Origin: a virus
Reading direction: 5' to 3' (one strand)
DNA length: 28,999 nt
IMG/VR virus record: IMGVR_UViG_3300037132_000365
Coordinates: 1-28,999 of that record
Shown: positions 7,308 through 14,945 of the stretch, piece after piece
Layout of the letters: the number at the start of each line of letters is the position of its first letter
How positions within the stretch are numbered: position 1 is the stretch's first letter
Made by a program: the position numbers and the translations under genes
The notes under the pieces: generated by a model
Databases searched by the model: none
Seen by the model: only the letters and a program-made list of their open reading frames with translations
Told to the model about the DNA's origin: nothing

Positions 7308-8252
7308 TTACGGTACAATTCTTAACTCATACCATTTCTCATAAGTCATACTCGGAATAAGCTGCTTACTGATGTTATCCTTTCTCATTTCAGGTTCAAA
7401 ACCTTCGATCTGCTGCTGTATAGTACAACGGCATTGTATATCCTCCTCGGGTATGCCAGACATTCCAGGAGCTTCGGTAGTTCCTCCACTTGGAAAGTGA
7501 AACATTCCATCCTCGTCTGATTCCTGTCCATCCATTTCAGCGTGATCGTCTCTCGTAGAGTCGTCGAGTGTTGCAACCCAAACACGCTTAAGTGTCAGAC
7601 CTAATGCGTCGGCTGCTGTTTCAGCCGTTCCCATAGCGTCCAGCTTTCCTAACTGTACGACTCTGTGTCCCTCTGTTTGTGAAATTAACAGGCTTTTATT
7701 AGTAGTGATTTTAGTTTTCTTTTCAATCTTCTTGGCTATGTCTAAATAAGACGAGCCTTTTATAAACCCTTGAGTGAGCTCGCCACGTATTTGAGATAAG
7801 TATTTAATAGCATGATCTGACTGCCTGTCAGTCCACTTGATATGATCTAAGGGATTCAATACTGACGCTTTGATGTCAGAGGCTCTCAGTAAACCAAAGC
7901 CTAACCTGACTCCGAGTGTAGACTCCATTGAGTAAGCATTAAAATAATAATTATACTCGTAGAGGTCTTTAATTGCGTCGGTAGTGATTGTTATTACCTC
8001 TCCATTTATGCCCTTGATAATATCAGCTAACTGTTTCTCCATGTTAGCGAGTCTATGAAATTTCTGCATTTCAGAATATTTTATATTCTCTCCATAGGTC
8101 GCAAACATATTGGCGATCTCTGCCTTAATATCCTTGAGCCCTTGTTTATAAGAGCTCAGGATATTTCTTTGATAATTACTCAAGAGCTGATCAGAGCCTT
8201 TCTGCCCTTTAGACATAAGCTCTGACATACGCTTGTTGCTTATCTTAGGCAT
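7308..8252 (-). CDS. MuF/SPP1 gp7-like head morphogenesis protein
   Basis: A 314-aa minor head protein. Its C-terminal half has the MuF signature: VWVATLDDSTRDDHAEMDGQ at about 224-243, a Pro-Gly-containing segment, then DIQCRC at about 271-276, where the family has the NCRC-type end. The N-terminal 130 residues are helical. In SPP1-like phages the equivalent protein sits next to the portal and enters the procapsid, helping genome ejection. The ATG overlaps the portal stop (TAATG). No capsid or scaffold gene follows, which is where one would expect it. Confidence 0.85.
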   Translation of the reverse strand: MPKISNKRMSELMSKGQKGSDQLLSNYQRNILSSYKQGLKDIKAEIANMFATYGENIKYSEMQKFHRLANMEKQLADIIKGINGEVITITTDAIKDLYEYNYYFNAYSMESTLGVRLGFGLLRASDIKASVLNPLDHIKWTDRQSDHAIKYLSQIRGELTQGFIKGSSYLDIAKKIEKKTKITTNKSLLISQTEGHRVVQLGKLDAMGTAETAADALGLTLKRVWVATLDDSTRDDHAEMDGQESDEDGMFHFPSGGTTEAPGMSGIPEEDIQCRCTIQQQIEGFEPEMRKDNISKQLIPSMTYEKWYELRIVP

Positions 8253-9730
8253 TATTCACTCACCTGTGCGTCGTCGCCAGCCTTGCCAGATTTAGGTTTT
8301 TCAGTGAAAGGACTGGCGTCCGGATTTTTACTCGAGTCAATATTCGGACTGTTCCAAAGATTAGCTGTGTTAGCTTTCTCGTCCTCTTGCATTTCCTCGA
8401 GAGCTGCGTCCGGGTCGTCAACGAAGGACAGTAAACTTAAACGCATTCTCTCAGGGATAAGCCCTTTAAGTTTAACAGTGGTATCAGCTTCGCTCGACAT
8501 TTCAATCGGAAGATTACGAGTAAACTGAAAGCCCATAAGTTCGTTATCAAATGCAACGCCTTTTTTAGTCCATGCCGTTTCGAGTATTTGAAACATATAT
8601 CTCAAGCCTCTGATAAATTTGCGCTCTTTTGTGATCGTATTATTTTCAGGTGCTAACAGCTTCCATTTACGAGACTCACCCGACTGACCTGAGCCTGAAA
8701 ACTTTTCGTCTGACATATCAACGGTTTTTGCAAACTTGTATATGTTAGCATTCAAGACTTGCTCGTGGTGTGTAATGAAAGCCACTACTCCGCTTAAGTC
8801 CTTCGTTAAATACTTAGCGTCTGTTCCCTCGGGGAAACATAAAGCCCCGGTCTGTCTAAACTTTTTCATATCCTCGGGAGTAGGCTCTGCTCCATAGTAA
8901 GCGAGGTATGCTAAACGAAATTCCTCAGTTTCGTTTTGTTCGTCAGATAAATTCCTATCATAGGCGTCGATAAGTTCCTCGACCTTCTCGAAGTCACCCT
9001 GCTCAGTATCGTTGTTCTGGAATTTAACCAGTGGCACTACGTCAAACATGTGAGGGCGTGGATTTGCTTCGGTTGTCGGAATGTCGTCGTCCAGTATAAA
9101 TTTACCAACGTCCGTATAAGACTTGTAAAAAGTCACGTTAGTATTATCATACCATTCCAGTTTAATCACTTCCCTGCTAACACCGAGTACGTCCTCGATC
9201 ATTGTATAAAAACAAAAGGCGTACTGTAATTCCTCGAGAGTTGTATCAAATATAAAAACACTTTCCCAGGGTTTTATATTCATAGCTCTTTCTTTACCCT
9301 TTTTGTCGATATACATTAACCTAGCTCCATAGCCGCATATCGCTGCGAACCTTGCAGTCGTAGAGTCTAAGTCCTCAATATTATTTCTGATTTTGAATGA
9401 CTCAAGCGTGTCGGAGACGTTTTGAGGTATGTCTGTATCGTCTCTCGTCTCGTACATATATGTTATCGGGTGTCCGGTAAAATATCCGACGTTGTTATCT
9501 ATGATCACTCCCCTAAAATCATTCGGAATTTTAGAATTTATTTTGAGAGGGTCGTCAAATACTCTTTCCAATATCGGCACTTCGCCTTTGTAGCGATTAT
9601 AAAGCTGTTCCATTTTTATACGCCTTGTGCTTGTTAGCAGTAACAAGTCAGTAATGATCTTGCTCATTATGTCAGCGTCATTACTCTCGGCGTGTAACTG
9701 TATTAAGTCTATGATCTGAGCCGAGGTCAT
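8252..9730 (-). CDS. Portal protein, SPP1 gp6-like
   Basis: A 492-aa portal of the SPP1 type, close to the usual length. Characteristic pieces are the N-terminal YNRYKGEVPILER region, the NNVGYFTGHPITY segment, and central strands with DVVPLVKFQNND followed by a helix of the stem/crown type (EKVEELIDAYDRNLSDEQNE). The C-terminal 60 residues are acidic and low-complexity, as common in these portals. Twelve copies would form the DNA entry channel and dock the terminase. Its ATG overlaps the stop of the 123-aa gene (TAATG). It lies between the terminase and MuF genes in the normal head-gene order. Confidence 0.9.
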   Translation of the reverse strand: MTSAQIIDLIQLHAESNDADIMSKIITDLLLLTSTRRIKMEQLYNRYKGEVPILERVFDDPLKINSKIPNDFRGVIIDNNVGYFTGHPITYMYETRDDTDIPQNVSDTLESFKIRNNIEDLDSTTARFAAICGYGARLMYIDKKGKERAMNIKPWESVFIFDTTLEELQYAFCFYTMIEDVLGVSREVIKLEWYDNTNVTFYKSYTDVGKFILDDDIPTTEANPRPHMFDVVPLVKFQNNDTEQGDFEKVEELIDAYDRNLSDEQNETEEFRLAYLAYYGAEPTPEDMKKFRQTGALCFPEGTDAKYLTKDLSGVVAFITHHEQVLNANIYKFAKTVDMSDEKFSGSGQSGESRKWKLLAPENNTITKERKFIRGLRYMFQILETAWTKKGVAFDNELMGFQFTRNLPIEMSSEADTTVKLKGLIPERMRLSLLSFVDDPDAALEEMQEDEKANTANLWNSPNIDSSKNPDASPFTEKPKSGKAGDDAQVSE

Positions 9731-10101
9731 TAGTTAGCCTCGCTTGTTTCAACAGGAGCTATCAGGCTTAAATAGCTTTCTACGACTGCATTCAGCTTAT
9801 GGAGTATTTGAGTTTCCTCTGCCGAAATATTATCCTGTGCTAACACGCTATTGATCTCGTTTAGGATATTAGCGTATGCCTCAGCTTCACCCTTTGTGCC
9901 TGATTTAGCGGTCGCCAGTAGAGCTTCGTAAGTTTCTTTAAGACTTGCTATCGAGTCGTTAAAGGTGGCTGTGAGGTCATGGTTCTGCTGTTCAATAGAT
10001 TGACAAAGTAATGTAAACAAAGCGTCTGATAGGGCTGCAATCGTCTCAGGCGTAGCGTCTGGGATCTGTTTAGTTAATAGTTCTGTGATCTGTTCTTTCA
10101 A
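9730..10101 (-). CDS. Hypothetical helical protein between terminase and portal
   Basis: A 123-aa, acidic, almost entirely helical protein, without Cys beyond one residue and without a membrane segment. It starts at TTG: no ATG exists in the N-terminal region, and AAGGAG is placed 8 nt before that TTG (10101), which decides the start. The gene overlaps the portal by one base and lies 32 bp from the terminase large-subunit stop. Small proteins in this slot are sometimes head-assembly accessories; that is a guess from position. No family is recognised. Confidence 0.65.
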   Translation of the reverse strand: MKEQITELLTKQIPDATPETIAALSDALFTLLCQSIEQQNHDLTATFNDSIASLKETYEALLATAKSGTKGEAEAYANILNEINSVLAQDNISAEETQILHKLNAVVESYLSLIAPVETSEAN

Positions 10102-10133
10102 AGTGCCTTCTCCTTATATGAAATTATTAAAAA

Positions 10134-11660
10134 TTAGTGCGGTCTCGTTCCCGCCGTTATCATTTTCTTCTCGAGTGTTACTTCTGCTAACATGGTCGCC
10201 ACATCTGCGGCGTCGTCATGTTTGTTGGTCCCAAATTTTACGTAGCCGAATAGCTGACGCATAAAAAGATCGTAGTCAGAGCCAGGAGCGTAATCGTCTT
10301 TTGATCTGAACACGAAATACTCCTTAATCATTCCCGACTTCATTAAAATTCTTGTTTCTTTATTCTGGCTGGTAGCTTTCCACGTTATCGTACATGGTGT
10401 TAACCCCTTGCATAATTTCTGAATATTTTTAGCGAATGATTTTCCCCCTGCGTTACTTTCGATCTGCATACGATTACATTCAGTGTCAATTATTTGCTGT
10501 GCTACTCGTGGCTCAGTTACTTCAATAGGGTCTTGAGTAAATACTACATCAGTAACGTATACCTTCCCTCCGATCATTCTCCCGATTATGCTGCCAAGAA
10601 AGTCAAGTCCTTCGTCGGCTGTGTCAGTAGTTCCGACAGTAGCGTCACAAATAATCTTCCCCTTGAGAGCTCCGTTCTCATATCTTCTGAGCTCTGACAT
10701 TCTGAAATACTTAAGATCAAGCTCAGGAAACAGCGAGCCTTTAGACTCAACCGGATTCTGCATAAACTCCGCTTCCCAAATAAACGAGTCTGTGATTCTT
10801 TTGAGCTCGTGATATTCTCTTGTGGATTTTATCTCGTCGCAAAAGGACTCACCGTTTTTATCCAGAGCCGGTACTACTACTTGCACCCAAAAGTTAACAT
10901 ACAGCGAAGGGTCGAGTAAGAAGTTCTCGAGTGATACGACTTTATCGTTTTCCTCGATACGTCCGATTATATCTTTTTTCGACCACCTTGTAGCGATCTG
11001 AATTTCAGGACAATTTTTCTCCATACGTGATTTATGCGTCGAAGTATACCACTGCCATTTTTTCTCGAGTACATTTTCAGACATACCCTCGTCAATGTTT
11101 TTAACAGGGTCGTCCAATATTGCAATTCCGTCGCAACCTTTACCAGTTACAGAGCCACCGACTCCGGCGCAAAAGTAACTCGATTGTTTTGCCTCAGTTA
11201 CAGCCCAATCAGCGACCTGCGATTTATCGCTCTTAAGTTTCATATGAGGGAATACCTCAAGGTAGTCAGGGAGCTGAATAATCGTACGAACGTCATAGCT
11301 GAATTTCATAGCCAAGCTATCTCCGTAAGCATTACGCATTATGGATTTTTCAGAGTGCTTGCCTAAGTACCACGCACAAAACAAACTAACGATATACGAC
11401 TTACCAGCTCTTGGAGGCAAGGATAAAGTTAGCTTTGTAATTAGTCCGGCTTCAATCATTTGAAGTGCTTTAGCGATCTCCCTCAAGTGAGGTTTCCTGA
11501 CTGTAAAAAAGTCATAGTCCATATAAACGCAAAAGGTGTAAAACTCGTCCCTTGCCCTTAAGACAGTTCTCCGCTTCTGGATAAATAACAAACGTGTTAT
11601 TTTATCCGCTTCTAAGAGCGAACGAGTCCCCGACATGGATTCATATATATTAGCAGTCAT
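10134..11660 (-). CDS. terL: Terminase large subunit
   Basis: A 508-aa DNA-packaging motor. The N-terminal ATPase has a Walker A-like LPPRAGKSY (81-89) and a Walker B ILDDP (181-185), followed by a coupling segment with IATRWSK (222-228). The C-terminal RNase H-like nuclease shows Asp at about 339 (CDATVG), Glu at about 401 (IESNAGG) and Asp at about 482-483 (KHDDAADV), so all three metal-binding acids seem present. It would translocate DNA into the procapsid and cut the concatemer. The gene overlaps the small subunit by 11 nt. The order small subunit, large subunit, portal, MuF is standard. Confidence 0.93.
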   Translation of the reverse strand: MTANIYESMSGTRSLLEADKITRLLFIQKRRTVLRARDEFYTFCVYMDYDFFTVRKPHLREIAKALQMIEAGLITKLTLSLPPRAGKSYIVSLFCAWYLGKHSEKSIMRNAYGDSLAMKFSYDVRTIIQLPDYLEVFPHMKLKSDKSQVADWAVTEAKQSSYFCAGVGGSVTGKGCDGIAILDDPVKNIDEGMSENVLEKKWQWYTSTHKSRMEKNCPEIQIATRWSKKDIIGRIEENDKVVSLENFLLDPSLYVNFWVQVVVPALDKNGESFCDEIKSTREYHELKRITDSFIWEAEFMQNPVESKGSLFPELDLKYFRMSELRRYENGALKGKIICDATVGTTDTADEGLDFLGSIIGRMIGGKVYVTDVVFTQDPIEVTEPRVAQQIIDTECNRMQIESNAGGKSFAKNIQKLCKGLTPCTITWKATSQNKETRILMKSGMIKEYFVFRSKDDYAPGSDYDLFMRQLFGYVKFGTNKHDDAADVATMLAEVTLEKKMITAGTRPH

Positions 11661-12204
11661 TCGAGCCCTGAGAGTCCTCTATTAGCTTTATGCTACTATC
11701 AGGGTCAAGAGTAAGGGCGTCGATTTCCACTCCTCGTTTAAGTTTAGCATATTCGGCGTCAAGTTCCTCTGCCGTCATAGCTCTCACCTTGCTTTCAAAA
11801 GAAGCTGCTATGTTAACGTCCTTGACTTCTCTCCATTCTTTCGGGCGTCTGTTTTGTAGCCAGAATTTTATTGCTAGTACATCAGGCGGAATTTCCTTTT
11901 TAGTTTCCTTAATGGATTTTACAGAGGGACTACCTTCTGACGTGTTAGCATTGTACTCGATAGTTCTCTCGGTAAATTTATATCCGAGAGCTCTCCTTAA
12001 AAGTGCGTTTTCGACCTGAATATCAACAGGAGCTTTGCCGTCCTTTAATGCCTCAGAAAACTCAGGATACTTTTTGACATACTGATAAAGAGTCTCGGCA
12101 GATATACCGAGGTTTTCAGCTATTTGCTCATCTGACAAACCTTGTCTCGCATATCCTTGAGCTAACAGTGGAAAGTCACTATTATATTTTGAAGGACGTC
12201 CCAT
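11650..12204 (-). CDS. terS: Terminase small subunit
   Basis: A 184-aa protein. It begins MGRPSKYNSDF, and an HTH (GLSDEQIAENLGISAETLYQYVKKYPEF) at about residues 22-50 gives the DNA-recognition domain typical of small terminases. A middle part (PPDVLAIKFWLQNRRPKEWREV) is the common oligomerisation/linker signature of this group, and the C-terminal tail is acidic. It should recognise the packaging site and load the large subunit. The ATG immediately follows the TAA of the ParB-like gene. Whether packaging is cos- or pac-type cannot be told from this protein. Confidence 0.88.
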   Translation of the reverse strand: MGRPSKYNSDFPLLAQGYARQGLSDEQIAENLGISAETLYQYVKKYPEFSEALKDGKAPVDIQVENALLRRALGYKFTERTIEYNANTSEGSPSVKSIKETKKEIPPDVLAIKFWLQNRRPKEWREVKDVNIAASFESKVRAMTAEELDAEYAKLKRGVEIDALTLDPDSSIKLIEDSQGSNDC

Positions 12205-13128
12205 TTATTTTAAGCTCTCAACCGGAATGTTTAACGCCTCAGTGATTGCAAACTCTAAACATTTAGCAGGGTTATTATATCCGAGTAACGACTGACAGCG
12301 ATCTTGCCACTCTTTCCAAGCGTCATTCGTATTTGAGTCAACTCTTACACTGATACGTTTATTAAAACCTTCTCCTCCATTGGTCTCAAGGTTATAATAT
12401 TCAGCAACGATCTCGCACATTTTTAATACTATACCGGAAGCACTTCTGACATTTTCATTTTTCAAGGTTGTCTGAATTACTTTACGAAAGGTCTCAAAGT
12501 ATTGCATATCAATAACTTGGATAGTAGCGTCATTCTCTATTGCCTTAATAACATTGTCAAAAGTCTTTTTCTGATCTGGAAAGAATAGCATGTGAATATT
12601 CTGATAGTCAAAGTCTACTCCGATCTCGTCGATTTTCACTTTAGCGTCCAGTTTCAGATCTTCTTCAAATATTCCTGACTCGAGTTTAGACTCAAGGCTA
12701 CTCATGCCCTCGTATATTTCTTTTAATAACTGAGTATCACTGTGACCACTTAAAGCGTTGTGTGCTAATTGTTTAGCCTTAACCTGATCTGCTGATAAGT
12801 TCTCCTCAATAACCAGTACATAAATGTAAAGTACGCCAACCGATCTGCAAGCCCTTATCCTATGGTGTCCCGATATGATAGGGAGCTCATTATGGTCGTT
12901 AGGTAAAGCGCATAAAGGCATAGATTCCATACGCTTATCCTTCTTAATATTTTCAGACAGTCTCTCGAAGCGTTTAATAGGCATTACCTGAGCATTTTTA
13001 TCTTGCTCCCTTAAACAGTCGATATGCACTTTATAAACAGCTATACCATTTCCGAGGTCTAATACTCTCTCGATTGATTTTTCATTAACGACAGGCTCTT
13101 TTTTAATCTTTGCCACTTTGTTCTCCAT
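12205..13128 (-). CDS. ParB/Srx-fold protein (phage ParB-like)
   Basis: A 307-aa protein. The N-terminal 130 residues carry the ParB-fold core, notably ELPIISGHHRIRACRSVGV (81-99), equivalent to the GxRR-type phosphate/CTP-binding loop of ParB, followed by LAHNALSGHSDTQLL. The C-terminal part is unlike chromosomal ParB: after a long helical region it ends with a short segment (RISVRVDSNTNDAWKEW) that may be an RHH- or wHTH-like DNA-binding domain. Phage proteins of this kind are commonly next to terminases and DNA methyltransferases, as here. It could be a nuclease, a CTPase clamp or a specificity factor for DNA modification; the sequence does not decide. The gene overlaps the methyltransferase by 26 nt. 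Confidence 0.8.
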   Translation of the reverse strand: MENKVAKIKKEPVVNEKSIERVLDLGNGIAVYKVHIDCLREQDKNAQVMPIKRFERLSENIKKDKRMESMPLCALPNDHNELPIISGHHRIRACRSVGVLYIYVLVIEENLSADQVKAKQLAHNALSGHSDTQLLKEIYEGMSSLESKLESGIFEEDLKLDAKVKIDEIGVDFDYQNIHMLFFPDQKKTFDNVIKAIENDATIQVIDMQYFETFRKVIQTTLKNENVRSASGIVLKMCEIVAEYYNLETNGGEGFNKRISVRVDSNTNDAWKEWQDRCQSLLGYNNPAKCLEFAITEALNIPVESLK

Positions 13129-14530
13129 AAGGTTTGTTTGAATGTTCTGTTAAGTAAATATTTACGCAGTCCTGATACGTCCTGTCATAAAAGTCATGTC
13201 TGTAAACGATTTTATAAGTGTCGTTAGGTAATTTCTCCCGACTGACTATATCGAGGATGCCACTGTTTAATCTGTTTTTGCGGTACTTACTAAGACAGGT
13301 TGTTTTTAATCCACTGAGAGTGAATATCCGGTTACGATTTCCCAATATTCCGCTTGAAAATAAGAATGACCTGAACTCCTTGCAAGTTATAGCCATCATC
13401 ATTAAGCGGTTAACGTGAGGATATTGCTTAAGATATACGCCAAAGCCGAATACCTCGAACACGTCCTCCGTAACTAATCTTCTTAAATCAGAGGCGTGAA
13501 GTCCTATTGTTCTAAATACTTTACCGTCGATTAGCATTAACAGATATGTTTCTGCTTTTGTATTTCCTAACCTGTGAGCAAATAAGTCACGATAGTACAG
13601 ACCGACTTCTTTAACAGTCCGTATAAAAGTGATCTTACTGTCAGGTAGAATTATATCATCCTCATTCATTACTGGAAGTTTCGAGGGCTTAATTGCGACG
13701 TCTTTTTTTAAGATCACTACCTTGCGCTGTTTGTATTCAGAGAGCCAGCTAATATTATTTATCGCCAGCGTTTCAAATTTGTTTTTGCTCTTTTCAACGA
13801 CGCATAAAAGGTTTTCGGGAGGAAGCATTTTCTCAACCTGATAGCTCGTAATAAATATTGGCGTGTTAACACTCTTAGCCTGTTCGATCATTTGCTCGAA
13901 AAAATCCTTGTGAACAAACTGCTCTATTCCAGAGACGAAGCCCGTCAGCTCCTCAGCCTTGTTAAACATTTTTTCATATCCGCCAGAGTAGACAGGGGGA
14001 TTAAGTACGACGACGCCACACTCCTCTTTAATCGTTTGCCACATGTCGAGAATTTCATAATTCAGACCAGCGTATACAATTTTAATTTTAGTGAGCTTAG
14101 TGGAAAGTACCTTGAGATAATTGTCCCAATTTTCCATAAGGTCGTCAAAGATCACTGCCGTATATAATTTGTTCTCGTCGAGCTGCTGAGTTTTGATTAG
14201 TAATAGTAAATGAGCTGCTTTTTCGCAGTCATTATCATACTTACGATTTATTTCCGCTCTCATGTCGTCGGATATTGGTAGTGTGTCGATAGGTGTGTCT
14301 GAATATAAATACCCGAGTATACTGGAAAACAGTGATATGTCAGACGAGTAAATTTCCGAAGGCTTAAACCCTGCTTCGATAGCGCACTTGACCATACCAA
14401 ACTGACCGACTGCCGGAATAGTAACTCTTTTATGTCCCTGAGCCTTAAGATGTTTAAGGACGTCCGTTAAATATTTCCGGTGTTCGGATATAACAGAGCC
14501 TAAAAATATTTTGTCTAACTGCTGAATCAT
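13103..14530 (-). CDS. Putative DNA adenine methyltransferase with a possible Mom/GNAT-like C-terminal half
   Basis: A 475-aa protein. The N-terminal half is a class I methyltransferase fold: VTIPAVGQFG (36-45) in the place of the SAM-binding loop, an acidic SSDIS (62-66), and VVLNPPVYSGGY (174-185), a DPPY/NPPY-type catalytic motif of N6-adenine methylases. It resembles the phage group annotated as putative antirestriction adenine methyltransferases. From about residue 300 a second domain follows (LYYRDLFAHRLGN, DGKVFRTIGLHASDLRR, FEVFGFGV, RLMMMAITCKEF, TTCLSKYRKN, IVSRE, YRHDFYDRTYQ). I suspect a GNAT fold related to Mu Mom, which modifies adenine further; this is an inference. It heads the late block, with AAGGAG 8 nt before the ATG. 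Confidence 0.7.
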   Translation of the reverse strand: MIQQLDKIFLGSVISEHRKYLTDVLKHLKAQGHKRVTIPAVGQFGMVKCAIEAGFKPSEIYSSDISLFSSILGYLYSDTPIDTLPISDDMRAEINRKYDNDCEKAAHLLLLIKTQQLDENKLYTAVIFDDLMENWDNYLKVLSTKLTKIKIVYAGLNYEILDMWQTIKEECGVVVLNPPVYSGGYEKMFNKAEELTGFVSGIEQFVHKDFFEQMIEQAKSVNTPIFITSYQVEKMLPPENLLCVVEKSKNKFETLAINNISWLSEYKQRKVVILKKDVAIKPSKLPVMNEDDIILPDSKITFIRTVKEVGLYYRDLFAHRLGNTKAETYLLMLIDGKVFRTIGLHASDLRRLVTEDVFEVFGFGVYLKQYPHVNRLMMMAITCKEFRSFLFSSGILGNRNRIFTLSGLKTTCLSKYRKNRLNSGILDIVSREKLPNDTYKIVYRHDFYDRTYQDCVNIYLTEHSNKPYGEQSGKD

Positions 14531-14550
14531 TGGCCTTTCTCCTTAATAGC

Positions 14551-14586
14551 AAAAGAGGCGACTCGTGTTAACTTGTCACCTCTTTT
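14551..14586. terminator. Long hairpin between the tRNA and the late genes
   Basis: AAAAGAGG-T/G-GAC pairs with GTC-CCTCTTTT over about 11 bp around a 12-nt loop, ending in TTTT on both strands. It could terminate a tRNA transcript, act as an attenuator for the late block, or be a processing site that frees the tRNA. Confidence 0.6.
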
Positions 14587-14603
14587 ATATATTTTGTAAT
14601 GTG

Positions 14604-14675
14604 CTGCGTGATTAGGAGTCGAACCCAAGTTTCCCCCTTGAGAAAGAGAGCGTCCTAACTTTAGACGACCACGCA
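14604..14675 (-). tRNA. tRNA-Glu (anticodon CTC)
   Basis: A 72-nt cloverleaf was folded by hand. The acceptor TGCGTGG pairs with TCACGCA (7 bp, one G-T), the D stem is GTCT/GGAC, the anticodon stem TCTCT/GGGGG (five pairs, three G-T), the loop TTCTCAA gives anticodon CTC with T33 and A37, the variable loop is 4 nt, and the T arm TTGGG-TTCGACT-CCTAA is standard. The discriminator is G, as usual for Glu, and CCA is not encoded. The weak anticodon stem and an extra base before it are unusual but tolerable. It reads GAG, a codon common in the phage genes. Confidence 0.8.
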
Positions 14676-14726
14676 ATATTAAGAACGATTACGAGGTCAA
14701 ATGTATCGGATTGATTAGCCGTTGTC

Positions 14727-14746
14727 CTCCTTAAAATCATAAGGAG
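14727..14746. other. Short hairpin upstream of the tRNA
   Basis: CTCCTTA and TAAGGAG form a 7-bp stem with a 6-nt loop. It lies 50 nt before the tRNA on the minus strand, in a region that must hold the late promoter. No sigma-70 promoter with a clear -35/-10 pair was found there; a weak candidate is TTGACC followed 16 bp later by TATTGC at 14674-14701. Confidence 0.35.
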
Positions 14747-14860
14747 TTGACTGATGGGCGTAATTTTTTTTATTTATTAAAATATAAAGTGATTGCGAAG
14801 GCTGAGATTTGGTTTAACTGAAAGTGCTAAAACAACATATTAAATAAAATCCTATTGGAC

Positions 14861-14900
14861 AAAAAAAATCCAGCTCACTGAGTTTAACAGTAAACTGGAT
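14861..14900 (-). terminator. Intrinsic terminator of the restriction-modification gene
   Basis: ATCCAG and CTGGAT form an outer stem that encloses a second hairpin (AGTTTA/TAAACT), followed on the minus strand by a run of eight T. It separates the enzyme gene from the tRNA and late genes. Confidence 0.8.
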
Positions 14901-14945
14901 ATTTATTTCTAAAGAATAAAAGAATTATTAAAACACTAAGTTCTC

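Noticed and set aside
11034-11366. 110-codon plus-strand frame opposite the terminase gene
   Set aside because: Antisense shadow of a gene with intact catalytic motifs.
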